From an uncultured Paracoccaceae bacterium (GTDB lineage Bacteria > Pseudomonadota > Alphaproteobacteria > Rhodobacterales > Rhodobacteraceae), in NCBI GenBank assembly GCA_937138255.1, contig CAKZOU010000026.1:1-42514 (forward strand): a stretch of DNA of 42,514 nt. The letters are read 5' to 3'. Position numbers and translations under genes: made by a program. Shown one piece after another: positions 1-9,184 of the stretch. Position 1 is the first letter of the stretch, and each line of letters begins with the position of its first letter. The notes beneath the pieces are model-generated. The model did not search any database, had not been told where the DNA came from, and was given only the letters and a program-made list of their open reading frames with translations.

Positions 1-133
1 TTCAAGCACTGCCACGGCAAATTGGCCTGATCCCTGCCCGATTTGGGCCTGAAAGAATCCGTCTCGCAGTCCTCAACAAGCCGCGATTCTGGGTGACTTT
101 GTTTCCAAATCCCTAACGGGTTTGGAGCAGATG

Positions 134-1120
134 ATGATCGCGATCAGAAAATTTGCCGTTGCAGGAGCAAGCTTCGCGGTGTTGCTTGCCGGTGCGATTG
201 TCATTCAATACTCGGGCGCCGGGGCCAGCCTTGTCGGCAAGAATTCCGGCGGTGAGCCCTTTGCCTTCTCGCCCCTGCCCGAATTGAGCCCGGAGGAGGC
301 GCGCGACCCGAGGTTTGGTCCGATCCTGATCGCCCCAGAGATCGTGAGCGCAGGGATTGGCCTTGCCGTTCCCGAAAGTTTTGATCGGACAGACAGGCAA
401 GAGCCGCTGCGGCTGGCCTCGATCGAGTTTGACCTCCTTCCGGGTGCGGAAATGGCGTCAGACTGCGTTCCAGAACTGCTTGCCGTGCCTGTCGCGGGTG
501 CCAAGGTCGATCTTGCGCTGAACGCCCCGTGCCTGCCCAGCGCGAGCTTTGTCTTGCACCACCAAGGCGTGATGGTCTCGGGCCTGACCGATGAAAACGG
601 CAACGCGGATCTGTCGATCCCGGCATTGGCAAAGACGGCGGTATTCGTTCTGTCATTTGATCTTGGGCCGAGCGCGATGGCTGTCGCACAGGTCTTGGAT
701 CTTGACCTTTATGGCCGTGCGGCGCTGATGTGGGAGGGCGCCGTTGGTGCTCAGCTGCACGCGCGGGAATTTGCTGCTCCATTCGGAGCGCCGGGCTATG
801 TCTGGCAGGAGGCGCCAACCGCCGGAGCCGGAACATTCACAGCCCTCGGCCAACGTGCCATCGCAGGCGGCCATTTTTCCCAGATCTATACTTTTCCAAT
901 CGGAGCTTCGCCAGCGACGGGCGAGATCGAGCTTTCGGTCGAGATCCCTGTGACGGCTGAAAACTGTGGTCGCGAGGCAAGCGCACAGAGCCTTCAGATC
1001 CTGCCGGGCGAAAGGGCTGTGGCAAATGATCTGGTTGTCACAATGCCGGGGTGCGATGCCAACGGTGACATCCTCGCGCTTGGGGCGATGTATCAGTCGA
1101 TGGCTGTTGCTGCCCGATAG
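134..1120 (+). CDS. Exported or membrane-anchored protein of unknown function (328 aa)
   Basis: I do not recognise a family. The N-terminus has a short basic stretch (MIAIRKFAVAG) and a hydrophobic segment at about residues 8-25, so it is probably anchored in or exported across the inner membrane. The rest looks like beta-rich extracytoplasmic sequence, with two phrases reminiscent of Ig-like domains (a G-V-M-V-S-G-L-T-D-E-N-G-N segment near residue 150). Cysteines near residues 110, 132, 279 and 305 could form disulfides. The ATG at 134 is chosen because GGAG at 124-127 lies six bases ahead; ATG 131 and TTG 122 are also in frame. It ends back to back with radC on the other strand with no spacer. 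Coding status is well supported by length and by codon use like its neighbours; function is unknown. Confidence 0.75.
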   Translation: MIAIRKFAVAGASFAVLLAGAIVIQYSGAGASLVGKNSGGEPFAFSPLPELSPEEARDPRFGPILIAPEIVSAGIGLAVPESFDRTDRQEPLRLASIEFDLLPGAEMASDCVPELLAVPVAGAKVDLALNAPCLPSASFVLHHQGVMVSGLTDENGNADLSIPALAKTAVFVLSFDLGPSAMAVAQVLDLDLYGRAALMWEGAVGAQLHAREFAAPFGAPGYVWQEAPTAGAGTFTALGQRAIAGGHFSQIYTFPIGASPATGEIELSVEIPVTAENCGREASAQSLQILPGERAVANDLVVTMPGCDANGDILALGAMYQSMAVAAR

Positions 1121-1882
1121 CTAGATCAGGCCGCTCGCACGGAAACTCAGCTCACGCGATTTGCCGATGATCAGATGATCGTGGAGGACGAGGCCAAGCG
1201 CCTCGGCTGCGGAGCCGATCTGACCTGTCAGGAGGATATCGGCGTCTGACGGGGTGGGATCGCCAGAGGGGTGATTGTGAACAAGAATTAACGCCGAGGC
1301 GTTCAGTTCAAGCGCCCGTTTGACCACCTCGCGCGGGTAGACGGGCACATGATCGACCGTACCCCGCGCCTGTTCTTCGTCGGCTATGAGTGCGTTCTTC
1401 TTGTCGAGATAGAGAACGCGGAAATGCTCGGTTTCGCGGTGGGCCATAACCGTGTGGCAATAATCGACAAGCGCATCCCAACTTGAGATCACCTGCCGCC
1501 GCATCACGCGGGCGCGGGCAAGGCGTTGGGCGGCGGCTTCGATGATCTTCAGCTCGCAAATCACCGCCTCGCCAACGCCCTCGGTCTCGGCAAGGCGCGC
1601 GGGCGAGGCGCTGATCACGCCGTTGAAATCGACGAACCGGTCGATCAGCCGCCGCGCGAGGGGCTTGACGTCCTGCCGGGGGATGGCGCGGAAGAGGACG
1701 AGCTCGAGCATTTCATAGTCCGGCAGCGCCGCCGCGCCGCCCACCATGAACCGTTCGCGCAGACGCTTGCGGTGGTCGGCGATATAGGAGGGAAGCCGCG
1801 CGCCAACGCCGAGGGCAGCCGCAGGAATCCCGGCCTCGTCAAAAGGCAAGAGGGCTTCGGCAAAGGCGGCGGGCTTGGGCAT
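1121..1882 (-). CDS. radC: RadC family protein (JAB/MPN-type)
   Basis: A 253-aa RadC family protein. The N-terminal half carries the helix-hairpin-helix-like region (LPDYEMLELVLFRAIPRQDVKPLARRL... around residues 50-80). The C-terminal half is the JAB/MPN metal-binding domain, with the diagnostic H-N-H-P-S-G-D-P-T-P-S-D motif at about residues 201-212 and an upstream glutamate. Despite the name, a direct DNA repair role for RadC proteins has not held up; the fold suggests a metallo-isopeptidase or nuclease-like activity. It lies 44 bp downstream of dnaJ on the same strand and may be read through from dnaKJ. No strong ribosome binding site is seen before the ATG. Confidence 0.93.
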   Translation of the reverse strand: MPKPAAFAEALLPFDEAGIPAAALGVGARLPSYIADHRKRLRERFMVGGAAALPDYEMLELVLFRAIPRQDVKPLARRLIDRFVDFNGVISASPARLAETEGVGEAVICELKIIEAAAQRLARARVMRRQVISSWDALVDYCHTVMAHRETEHFRVLYLDKKNALIADEEQARGTVDHVPVYPREVVKRALELNASALILVHNHPSGDPTPSDADILLTGQIGSAAEALGLVLHDHLIIGKSRELSFRASGLI

Positions 1883-1926
1883 GGCCCGACTATCGGGCCA
1901 TCGTGGTTAGCGATTGGTTAAGGGCG

Positions 1927-3081
1927 CTAGCCCTTCATCGAATCCCAAAAGCCCTTTACCGCCGAGAAAAAGCTCGAGCTTTGCGGATTGTTTTCGGCGC
2001 TCAGCTTGTCGAACTCTCGCAGAAGCTCTTTTTGCTTTGAGGTGAGCTTGACTGGTGTTTCCACGGAAAGCTCGATCAACATGTCGCCATGGTTGCCACC
2101 TCGCAGGGCGGGCATGCCCTTGCCGCGCAGGCGCATCTGGCGGCCAGATTGGCTGCCTTCGGGGATGCGCACACGGCTGCGGCCGCCGTCGATCGTCGGC
2201 ACCTCGATATCGCCGCCCAGCGAGGCATCGACCATCGAGACAGGCACGCGGCAATAGAGATTGGTCCCGTCGCGCTGGAACAGGCGGTGCTCGCTTACCT
2301 CGATGAAGATGTAGAGATCGCCGGTAGGCCCGCCGCGCATTCCGGCCTCGCCCTCCCCGGCAAGGCGGATGCGGGTGCCGGTTTCAACGCCCGCGGGGAT
2401 ATTGACCGAGAGCGAACGCTCCTTCTCGACCCGGCCAGCGCCGTGGCAGGTCTTGCAGGGGTTCTTGATGGTCTGGCCCATGCCGTTGCAGGTCGGGCAG
2501 GTGCGCTCGACCGTGAAGAAGCCCTGCTGCGCGCGGACCTTGCCCATGCCCGAACAGGTCGGGCAGGTCACGGGCTCGCTGCCGCCCTCGGCGCCGGTGC
2601 CTTTGCACGAGGCGCAGCTGACGGCAGAGGGAACGTTGATCGTTTTCTGCAGGCCGTTGTAGGCCTCTTCGAGGCTGATCCGCAGGTTATAGCGCAGGTC
2701 ATTGCCGCGCGCGGCCCGTGTGCGGCCGCCACCTTGCCCGCCACGACCCATGAAATCGCCAAAGAGATCGTCGAACACGTCGGAGAAAGCCGAGGCGAAA
2801 TCGCCCTGCCCACGGAAGCCGCCGCCCGGATGGCCGCCACCGCCGCCCATGCCGTTTTCAAAGGCAGCATGGCCATAACGGTCGTAGGCGGCCTTCTTGT
2901 TGGCGTCTTTCAGAACCTCGTAGGCCTCGTTCGCTTCTTTGAACTGGGCTTCGGCGTCGGGATTGTCGGCGTTGCGGTCGGGGTGAAGCTCTTTCGCCTT
3001 GGCGCGATAGCCTTTCTTGATCTCGTCGGCGCTTGCGCCTTTCGAGACCCCGAGCGTTTCATAGTAATCGCGTTTCGCCAT
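1927..3081 (-). CDS. dnaJ: Chaperone DnaJ (Hsp40)
   Basis: Co-chaperone that delivers unfolded clients to DnaK and stimulates its ATPase. All canonical parts are present in 384 aa: the J domain (residues 1-70) with HPD at 33-35; a Gly/Phe-rich linker (about 75-120); four zinc-binding CxxCxGxG repeats ([32 protein letters not shown], about 145-215); and the C-terminal substrate-binding and dimerisation region. GAGGG lies about nine bases before the ATG. It follows dnaK by 76 bp, with a strong hairpin in the gap, which is the usual dnaKJ arrangement. Confidence 0.98.
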   Translation of the reverse strand: MAKRDYYETLGVSKGASADEIKKGYRAKAKELHPDRNADNPDAEAQFKEANEAYEVLKDANKKAAYDRYGHAAFENGMGGGGGHPGGGFRGQGDFASAFSDVFDDLFGDFMGRGGQGGGRTRAARGNDLRYNLRISLEEAYNGLQKTINVPSAVSCASCKGTGAEGGSEPVTCPTCSGMGKVRAQQGFFTVERTCPTCNGMGQTIKNPCKTCHGAGRVEKERSLSVNIPAGVETGTRIRLAGEGEAGMRGGPTGDLYIFIEVSEHRLFQRDGTNLYCRVPVSMVDASLGGDIEVPTIDGGRSRVRIPEGSQSGRQMRLRGKGMPALRGGNHGDMLIELSVETPVKLTSKQKELLREFDKLSAENNPQSSSFFSAVKGFWDSMKG

Positions 3082-3108
3082 CAGAGTTGGTCCCTCGTCC
3101 GAACGGAA

Positions 3109-3137
3109 AGACCGGCCCGCGTGTTTGGGGCCGGTCC
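3109..3137 (-). terminator. Hairpin between dnaK and dnaJ
   Basis: A perfect 9-bp inverted repeat, GACCGGCCC (3110-3118) and GGGCCGGTC (3128-3136), separated by nine bases. In the transcript of the minus strand it sits just after the dnaK stop and before the dnaJ ribosome binding site. There is no long U run, so it more likely attenuates or protects message ends than terminates fully. That would help make more DnaK than DnaJ. Confidence 0.6.
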
Positions 3138-3157
3138 GCCGTGGCTAGTTTTCGGCC

Positions 3158-5056
3158 TTAGCGACCACGCTTGTTGTCGTCGAGGTCTTCGAATTCGGCA
3201 TCGAGGATGTCGTCTTCCGACCCGGCGTTGCCGCCTTGCTCGCCGTCTTCCTGGCTGGACTTGTAGATGGCTTCGCCCAGCTTCATGGCGGCTTCGGTCA
3301 CGTTCTGGATGCCTGCGCGGATCTTGTCGGGATTGTCGCCTTCAAGCTCGTCCTTGAGTGCGGCAATCGCCAGCTCGATCGCTTCGATCGTGGTCGGGTC
3401 GACCTTGTCGCCATGCTCTTCCATCGACTTTTCGGTCGAGTGGATGAGGCTTTCGGCCTGGTTTTTGGCTTCGACCAGATCCTTGCGCTTCTTGTCCTCT
3501 TCGGCGTGCTCTTCGGCGTCGCGGACCATCTTTTCGATGTCCTCGTCCGAAAGGCCGCCCGAGGCCTGAATGGTGATCTTCTGCTCTTTGCCGGTGCCTT
3601 TGTCCTTGGCCGAAACCGAGACGATGCCGTTGGCGTCGATGTCGAAGGTCACTTCGATCTGGGGCATGCCGCGCGGAGCGGGCGGGATGCTTTCAAGGTT
3701 GAACTGACCAAGCATCTTGTTGTCGGCGGCCATTTCGCGCTCGCCCTGGAAGACGCGGATCGTCACGGCCGACTGGTTGTCCTCGGCGGTCGAGAAGACC
3801 TGAGACTTCTTGGTCGGGATCGTGGTGTTGCGGTCGATCAGGCGGGTGAACACGCCGCCGAGGGTTTCGATGCCCAAGGACAGCGGGGTCACGTCGAGAA
3901 GAACAACGTCTTTCACGTCGCCCTGCAAAACACCGGCCTGAATGGCGGCGCCCATGGCGACAACCTCATCGGGGTTGACGCCCTTGTGCGGCTCTTTGCC
4001 GAAGAATTTGGTCACTTCCTCGATGACCTTCGGCATACGGGTCATGCCGCCGACGAGAACGACCTCGTCGATATCCGAAGTGGAAAGGCCCGCATCCTTG
4101 AGCGCGTCTTTGCAGGGCTTGATCGACTTCTTGATCAGGTCGTCGACAAGGCTCTCGAGCTTGGCGCGGGTGAGCTTCATCACCATGTGCAGCGGCTGGC
4201 CGTTGGCGCCCATCGAGATGAACGGCTGGTTGATCTCGGTCTGGGTCGAGGACGACAGCTCGATCTTGGCCTTCTCGGCAGCTTCCTTGAGGCGCTGGAG
4301 GGCCATCTTGTCTTTGGTCAGATCGACGGCGTGCTCCTTTTTGAACTCCTCTGCGAGGTAGTTCACGATCCGCATATCGAAATCTTCACCGCCGAGGAAG
4401 GTGTCGCCGTTGGTGGATTTCACTTCGAAGAGGCCATCGTCGATCTCGAGGACGGTCACGTCGAAGGTGCCGCCGCCAAGGTCGTAGACGGCGATGGTGC
4501 GGGTTTCTTTCTTGTCGAGGCCATAGGCCAGCGCGGCGGCGGTCGGCTCGTTGATGATCCGCAGAACCTCGAGGCCAGCGATCTTGCCGGCGTCTTTGGT
4601 GGCCTGACGCTGGGCGTCGTTGAAATAGGCCGGAACGGTGATGACGGCTTGCGTCACGTCTTCGCCAAGATAGGACTCGGCGGTTTCCTTCATCTTCTGG
4701 AGGATGAAGGCGGAAATCTGCGAGGGGCTGTAGCGCTCGCCACGGGCCTCAACCCAAGCGTCGCCATTGCCACCGTCGATGATGTTGTAGGGGACGAGCT
4801 TCTTGTCCTTCTGCACCTCGGCATCGGTGGTGCGACGGCCGATCAGGCGCTTGACGGCGAAGATCGTGTTGTCGGGGTTGGTGACAGCCTGACGCTTGGC
4901 CGGCTGGCCGACGAGGCGCTCTTGCTCGGTGAAGGCGACGATCGACGGCGTGGTGCGGGCACCTTCCGAGTTCTCGATCACGCGCGGCTTGGAGCCATCC
5001 ATGATGGCGACGCAGGAGTTTGTTGTCCCGAGGTCAATCCCAATGACTTTTCCCAT
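3158..5056 (-). CDS. dnaK: Chaperone DnaK (Hsp70)
   Basis: ATP-driven Hsp70 chaperone, 632 aa from the ATG at 5056. The N-terminus gives the Hsp70 signature [11 protein letters not shown]; the other ATPase-domain signatures ([28 protein letters not shown]) and the linker region [14 protein letters not shown] follow. The C-terminal tail ends with the acidic DAEFEDLDD motif typical of bacterial DnaK. The reading frame stays open for 20 codons upstream (to 5116), but GAAAGGG lies eight bases before the 5056 ATG, and the protein then begins [10 protein letters not shown] as in orthologues. First gene of a likely dnaK-dnaJ(-radC) operon. Confidence 0.98.
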   Translation of the reverse strand: MGKVIGIDLGTTNSCVAIMDGSKPRVIENSEGARTTPSIVAFTEQERLVGQPAKRQAVTNPDNTIFAVKRLIGRRTTDAEVQKDKKLVPYNIIDGGNGDAWVEARGERYSPSQISAFILQKMKETAESYLGEDVTQAVITVPAYFNDAQRQATKDAGKIAGLEVLRIINEPTAAALAYGLDKKETRTIAVYDLGGGTFDVTVLEIDDGLFEVKSTNGDTFLGGEDFDMRIVNYLAEEFKKEHAVDLTKDKMALQRLKEAAEKAKIELSSSTQTEINQPFISMGANGQPLHMVMKLTRAKLESLVDDLIKKSIKPCKDALKDAGLSTSDIDEVVLVGGMTRMPKVIEEVTKFFGKEPHKGVNPDEVVAMGAAIQAGVLQGDVKDVVLLDVTPLSLGIETLGGVFTRLIDRNTTIPTKKSQVFSTAEDNQSAVTIRVFQGEREMAADNKMLGQFNLESIPPAPRGMPQIEVTFDIDANGIVSVSAKDKGTGKEQKITIQASGGLSDEDIEKMVRDAEEHAEEDKKRKDLVEAKNQAESLIHSTEKSMEEHGDKVDPTTIEAIELAIAALKDELEGDNPDKIRAGIQNVTEAAMKLGEAIYKSSQEDGEQGGNAGSEDDILDAEFEDLDDNKRGR

Positions 5057-5157
5057 TTTCAAAACCCTTTCGTTAGGCGGTTTGAGCGGCCGCGGCCCCG
5101 TAGGCACCTTGGCCATAGTGGATGAGGAGGCAGGGGCATTCCCTGCTGATCAAGCGG

Positions 5158-5186
5158 TATATAGGGGGCGGTTTTGGTGCCTGCAA
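5158..5186 (-). promoter_or_regulatory. Likely dnaK promoter
   Basis: Read on the minus strand: TTGCAG (5186-5181), 17 bases, then TATATA (5163-5158), about 100 bp upstream of the dnaK start. The -10 is preceded by a run of C (CCCCCTATAT), resembling the C-rich -10 of heat-shock sigma-32 promoters. It could therefore serve housekeeping sigma-70, RpoH, or both. This is pattern matching only. Confidence 0.45.
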
Positions 5187-5293
5187 CGGGTAGGAGTAGG
5201 GGAAATGTGCCAAATTTGCCGCTTCCCGTCGCGAGATTTGCTCCAGTCGCCCCCAAAGCTATGCCCTTGGTTGGAATCGGAAATCCGCCAGCT

Positions 5294-6115
5294 CTAGACG
5301 CCGGCGCTCCAGCTTGCCGACGCACGCTGACGCGTAAAGAATTCGAGCATCAGGCCGATGACCAGCAATGTCAGCGAGAGATAGAGCGGATAAGTCATCG
5401 AAGTGAAATGCGGGGTATAGTTGATGAAGATATGACCGCGGGCTTGATCTACCGAGTGAAACAGCGGGTTCCAGCTGAAGACGGCAAGGAGAGAGCTGGG
5501 CAATGTATTGGCAACGAACATTTTGCCAGAAGTGATCATGTTGGCTCTGAGATAGACCATTCTGAGAATTGGAATAAGGCGCGGCGCCCAAGGTTTGATT
5601 GCCAGAAAGATAATTCCAACCGCCACACCGGAAAGCCAGGCCATCAACAACGCACCGAGCGCGCCAATGGGTTTGTCGATGGTGATTGGTGTGACAAGTG
5701 CGTGGTAGCCAAAAAGGATCAGGCCCAGCGACAGCACCTGCTGGTAGAGCGTGGCGATCGCTGCGGCGCTGATCGTAATGAAGGGGTTGAGGGGAGCATG
5801 CTGCAACAGAGAGGATGTGGCGGAGGGTGCCCCCATTACCGCCGAAACGGTGCGGTTATGGGTCATGTATAGAAAGACGCCGGACATCAGGTAGAGGAGA
5901 AAATCCCCTCGGATCTTGGCTGTTCGGAGACCAAGGACTTGAAAGATCATCAAGAACATCAGGGTCATCAGCGCGCCTTGCGCAGCGATAATAACAAGCC
6001 CCACCGCGGCGCTACGATGACTCTTGCGAATTTCCCTTACGACGCTGTGATAGATCAACTCGATCATGCCAAAGGCGATCGAAAGGGTTGATCTCGTGGT
6101 TGTCGCCCGAAACAT
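5294..6115 (-). CDS. ABC-2 type polysaccharide export permease (KpsM-like)
   Basis: A 273-aa integral membrane protein with about six hydrophobic segments (for example VGLVIIAAQGALMTLMFLMI near residues 38-57 and a final LYLSLTLLVIGLMLEFF). It has the size and layout of ABC-2 permeases that export capsular polysaccharide or O-antigen. The family works as a dimer with a separate ATPase of the KpsT type; none is encoded within this window, so the partner must lie elsewhere. It is divergent from the plus-strand glycan gene run that begins at 6246, which supports a role in exporting that polymer. The ATG has GAGG about ten bases ahead. Confidence 0.82.
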   Translation of the reverse strand: MFRATTTRSTLSIAFGMIELIYHSVVREIRKSHRSAAVGLVIIAAQGALMTLMFLMIFQVLGLRTAKIRGDFLLYLMSGVFLYMTHNRTVSAVMGAPSATSSLLQHAPLNPFITISAAAIATLYQQVLSLGLILFGYHALVTPITIDKPIGALGALLMAWLSGVAVGIIFLAIKPWAPRLIPILRMVYLRANMITSGKMFVANTLPSSLLAVFSWNPLFHSVDQARGHIFINYTPHFTSMTYPLYLSLTLLVIGLMLEFFTRQRASASWSAGV

Positions 6116-6245
6116 TGGCTGCCGCCCTCATGGTCTGATCTGACCGTGCCTTATGACGAATTTCTTGCCGTTCGCCTTCCGCGCCAGCATAAAGAGGCGG
6201 CCCTTTCATTTCAATACTGGCGGCAAGACGCAACGGAGCCTTCGC

Positions 6246-7043
6246 ATGGACCTACAGAAACTGACTCACGTGATGCGCCGGCTCGCACTGGAAGCGGGCG
6301 ACAAGATCATGGAGATCTATGCCTCCGACGATTTCGACGTTCGCTCGAAAAGCGACCAAAGCCCGGTCACCGAGGCCGACGAAGCGGCGGATGCGATCAT
6401 TTCGGCGGGTTTGCGCGCGGAGTTTCCCGACTTGCCTTTGGTCACCGAGGAACAGGCGGCCTCGCATGAGGTTGAGGCCAAGACCTTTCTCATCGTCGAT
6501 CCGCTTGATGGCACCAAGGAATTCGTCCAGCGGCGCGGCGATTTCACCGTGAACATCGCGCTGGTATTTGATGGCTCGCCGGTGCGCGGGGTTGTCTATG
6601 CGCCAGCCAAGGGGCGGCTTTTCTATACCGATGCAGGCGGCAATGCCGTCGAGGAAGCGGGGCCTTTCGACAAGGCGACACCCGGTCAGCAGAACCGAAT
6701 TCGCGTCTCGAAGCCCGACAATACCGCACTTTTGGTTGTTGCCTCGAAATCCCACCGCGATCAGGCGACCGACGACTACATTTCGAAATATGCGGTCAAG
6801 GATATGAAGAGTGCCGGTTCATCGCTCAAGTTCTGCCTTGTGGCGACCGGCGAGGCCGACCTTTACCCCCGCGTGGGCCGCACGATGGAGTGGGACACGG
6901 CGGCGGGCCATGCTGTCTTGGTCGGCGCGGGCGGCGATGTGGTTCGCTTCGACAGCCATCAGCCCCTGCGCTATGGCAAGGAAGGTTTCGCCAACCCGTT
7001 CTTCATCGCCTACGCACCGGGCGTCGATCTGAAGAAGGCGTGA
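6246..7043 (+). CDS. cysQ: 3'(2'),5'-bisphosphate nucleotidase, CysQ family
   Basis: A 265-aa member of the inositol monophosphatase superfamily, CysQ branch. It hydrolyses 3'-phosphoadenosine 5'-phosphate (PAP) to AMP, relieving inhibition after PAPS-dependent sulfation. Metal-binding motifs are clear: SPVTEADEAAD, VTEEQ, the hallmark DPLDGTKEF, and MEWDTAAGHA near the C-terminus. The ATG at 6246 has GGAG seven bases upstream; the longer open frame from 6153 adds a non-conserved leader. Its stop overlaps the kdsB-like start by one base. A CysQ heading a run that ends with a sulfotransferase (14979) fits recycling of PAP from sulfated glycan synthesis, though CysQ also serves general sulfate assimilation. 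Confidence 0.93.
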   Translation: MDLQKLTHVMRRLALEAGDKIMEIYASDDFDVRSKSDQSPVTEADEAADAIISAGLRAEFPDLPLVTEEQAASHEVEAKTFLIVDPLDGTKEFVQRRGDFTVNIALVFDGSPVRGVVYAPAKGRLFYTDAGGNAVEEAGPFDKATPGQQNRIRVSKPDNTALLVVASKSHRDQATDDYISKYAVKDMKSAGSSLKFCLVATGEADLYPRVGRTMEWDTAAGHAVLVGAGGDVVRFDSHQPLRYGKEGFANPFFIAYAPGVDLKKA

Positions 7044-7843
7044 TGGCCGCGCTTGTCGTCATTCCCGCCCGCTATGCCTCGACCCGCTATCCGGGCAAGC
7101 CTCTCGTCGGCCTTCGAGGGGCAGGTGGCGAGGCAAGGTCTCTGATCCGGCGGACATGGGACGCGGCGATGCAGGTGGGTGGCGACACCCGTGTTGTTGT
7201 GGCCACCGACGACGAACGGATCCGCAAAGAGGCCGAAGGCTTTGGCGCCGAAGTGGTGATGACCTCCTCAACCTGCCGCAACGGCACCGAACGCTGCGCC
7301 GAGGCTCATGCGGCGCTGGGCGGCGGTCACGAGATCATCGTCAATCTTCAAGGTGACGCGGCGCTCACGCCGCCGTGGTTTGTCGAGGATCTGGTTCGTG
7401 CCCTCGCTTCACACCCGACGGCAAAGGTCGCAACCCCCGTGCTTCGCACCGAAGGCGCGGCGCTGGCGCGACTGGTCAATGACCGGCGCGAAGGGAGGAT
7501 CGGTGGCACGACAACGGTATTCGATCGCAATGCCATCGCGCTCTACTTTTCGAAAGAGGTCGTGCCCCACACGAGCAACGCCTATCCTGATGCTGCCGAG
7601 ACCCCGGTTTTCCATCACGTGGGTGTCTATGCCTATCGAGCTGGTGCGTTGGCGGATTATTCCCGCTGGCCCATGGGGCCGCTTGAACGAGCGGAAGGGC
7701 TCGAGCAGCTGAGATTTCTTGAGCAAGGGGTTCCGGTCCTTTGTGTCGAGGTGGATGCCAAGGGTCGCGAGTTTTGGGAGCTGAATAATCCCGAGGATGT
7801 TGCTGTTATCGAGGCGATGCTCGCGCGGATGGGCATAGCGTGA
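7043..7843 (+). CDS. kdsB: 3-deoxy-manno-octulosonate cytidylyltransferase-like (KdsB/KpsU)
   Basis: A 266-aa nucleotidyltransferase that would activate Kdo (or a related acid sugar) as the CMP derivative. The N-terminal CTP-binding motif IPARYASTRYPGKPL, VVVATDDERI, NGTERCAEA, the HHVGVYAYR stretch and GPLERAEGLEQLRFLE all match KdsB. Two positions differ from the textbook enzyme: the usual NVQGDEP reads NLQGDAA, and the C-terminal GVDTPEDL reads ELNNPEDV. These may mean a capsule-type paralogue or different sugar specificity. Coupled tightly to cysQ (one-base overlap) and to the following glycosyltransferase (four-base overlap). Kdo here could prime a capsular polymer. Confidence 0.85.
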   Translation: MAALVVIPARYASTRYPGKPLVGLRGAGGEARSLIRRTWDAAMQVGGDTRVVVATDDERIRKEAEGFGAEVVMTSSTCRNGTERCAEAHAALGGGHEIIVNLQGDAALTPPWFVEDLVRALASHPTAKVATPVLRTEGAALARLVNDRREGRIGGTTTVFDRNAIALYFSKEVVPHTSNAYPDAAETPVFHHVGVYAYRAGALADYSRWPMGPLERAEGLEQLRFLEQGVPVLCVEVDAKGREFWELNNPEDVAVIEAMLARMGIA

Positions 7844-9090
7844 CCCCTGAGGCAGTCAGCGTTGTTATTGTGAGCCGGGGCCGTCCCGCATTGCTCAGGC
7901 GTTGTCTCGTTGGTCTTGATCAGCAGGATCATCCCGAATTCGAGATTGTTGTCGTGGCTGATGCCGATGGTGTCGCGGCGGTCGAGAGGATGGGCTGGGC
8001 GGGCAGGGTCAAAGTTATCCGCTTTGAAGAGGCAAATATCTCGGCGGCAAGGAATAAGGGAATCTCTGCAGCGGCCGCGCCCGTGATTGCGTTCATCGAT
8101 GACGACGCCATAGCCGAACATGACTGGCTGCGCCGGTTGACCGCGCCAATCACCGAAAGGCGCGCGGATGCGGCGGGTGGGTTCGTGTTTGGGCGCAATG
8201 GGCTCTCATTCCAGTGGACCGCCCGTGAAGTTTTTTCTGATGCAACTGCGCGAGAAATCAAGGTTGATCCAAGCGAGGAGACGATCCTGACCGGCAGCGC
8301 AGGCCGGGGCATCAAAACCGAAGGAACAAACATGGCTTTTCGGCGAAGCCTGCTGATCGAGTTGGGTGGGTTTGATGTCGGCTACGCTTATTACCTTGAT
8401 GAGACGGATCTGAATATGCGGCTCGCCGAGGAAGGGACCAAAACGGCGATCGTGCCGCGGGCGCAGGTCCATCACGGCTTTGCCATGAGCGACCGAAGGC
8501 AAGCCGACCGCGCGCCGCGAGATCTTGCCCTCGTTGGCGCGAGCTTGGCGCGGTTTGTGCGGCGTCATCGGGGTGGGCTCGATCCCGAACCGGTACGGCG
8601 TTCAGAGCGCGAGAAATACCGGGCAGCGTTGTTGGGGCATATGGTTGCGGGGCGGATCCTGCCCACAGCTGTCGAGCCCGTTCTGCGAAGCTTTGATCAG
8701 GGATGGGCGAGGTCCGCAGCTTTGGAGGGGCCACAACCCGAGTTTTCGGAGAACCCGACCTTTGCCAGATTCACCCCACGGATCGGAGCAGGGGCCGAGC
8801 ACGAGGTGATCTGGGGCTGGCTGGGCAGTCTGGGCCAGCTACGGCGCAGGGCGAGGAAGGCGGTCGCCAACGGACATCGGGCGACTGTCTACGCCTTTTC
8901 CCTAACGTCTCTCTATCATCACCGCCACTTTGATCCAGAGGGCTACTGGGAGCAGCGGGGCGGGCTTTTTGGTCGCTCGCTCCGTACGGACCCGATATTC
9001 AAATATTGGAAGCGTGCTGAAAGGGTGAAGCGCGAGGAGCGGCTTGGAGGTCAAAATAGCGGGTTTAAGCGAACAAAAACCACTATCTGA
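7840..9090 (+). CDS. Glycosyltransferase family 2
   Basis: A 416-aa GT-A glycosyltransferase, starting at GTG 7840 and overlapping the kdsB-like stop by four bases. The first 200 residues show the GT2 fold: VSVVIVSRGRPALLRRCLVGL, the EANISAARNKGI segment, AFIDDDA (the DxD-like metal and nucleotide site, about residues 86-92), and YYLDETDLNMRLAEEG. The C-terminal half (about 230-416) is not a catalytic domain I recognise and is rich in Arg and aromatic residues. It probably adds one sugar during polymer synthesis; donor and acceptor cannot be read from sequence. Confidence 0.85.
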   Translation: MTPEAVSVVIVSRGRPALLRRCLVGLDQQDHPEFEIVVVADADGVAAVERMGWAGRVKVIRFEEANISAARNKGISAAAAPVIAFIDDDAIAEHDWLRRLTAPITERRADAAGGFVFGRNGLSFQWTAREVFSDATAREIKVDPSEETILTGSAGRGIKTEGTNMAFRRSLLIELGGFDVGYAYYLDETDLNMRLAEEGTKTAIVPRAQVHHGFAMSDRRQADRAPRDLALVGASLARFVRRHRGGLDPEPVRRSEREKYRAALLGHMVAGRILPTAVEPVLRSFDQGWARSAALEGPQPEFSENPTFARFTPRIGAGAEHEVIWGWLGSLGQLRRRARKAVANGHRATVYAFSLTSLYHHRHFDPEGYWEQRGGLFGRSLRTDPIFKYWKRAERVKREERLGGQNSGFKRTKTTI

Positions 9091-9184
9091 CATCATTGTG
9101 CCCTATTTTTATTCAATAGTTTGGGTGCTATAGAACGCAGGATTTTCCGTGCACATAATGCCGGTGCAGGTTGAAGGGTAAGTT

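Noticed and set aside
2089-3357. Open frame opposite dnaJ (about 420 codons)
   Set aside because: Antisense shadow with alanine-rich composition; dnaJ motifs on the other strand are complete.
3236-5125. Long open frame opposite dnaK (over 600 codons)
   Set aside because: It is the antisense shadow of a G+C-rich gene; its protein is low-complexity and matches no family, while dnaK on the other strand is certain.
9091-9184. Riboswitch in the leader of galU
   Set aside because: The 94-bp gap is A/T-rich but shows no conserved aptamer core that I recognise.
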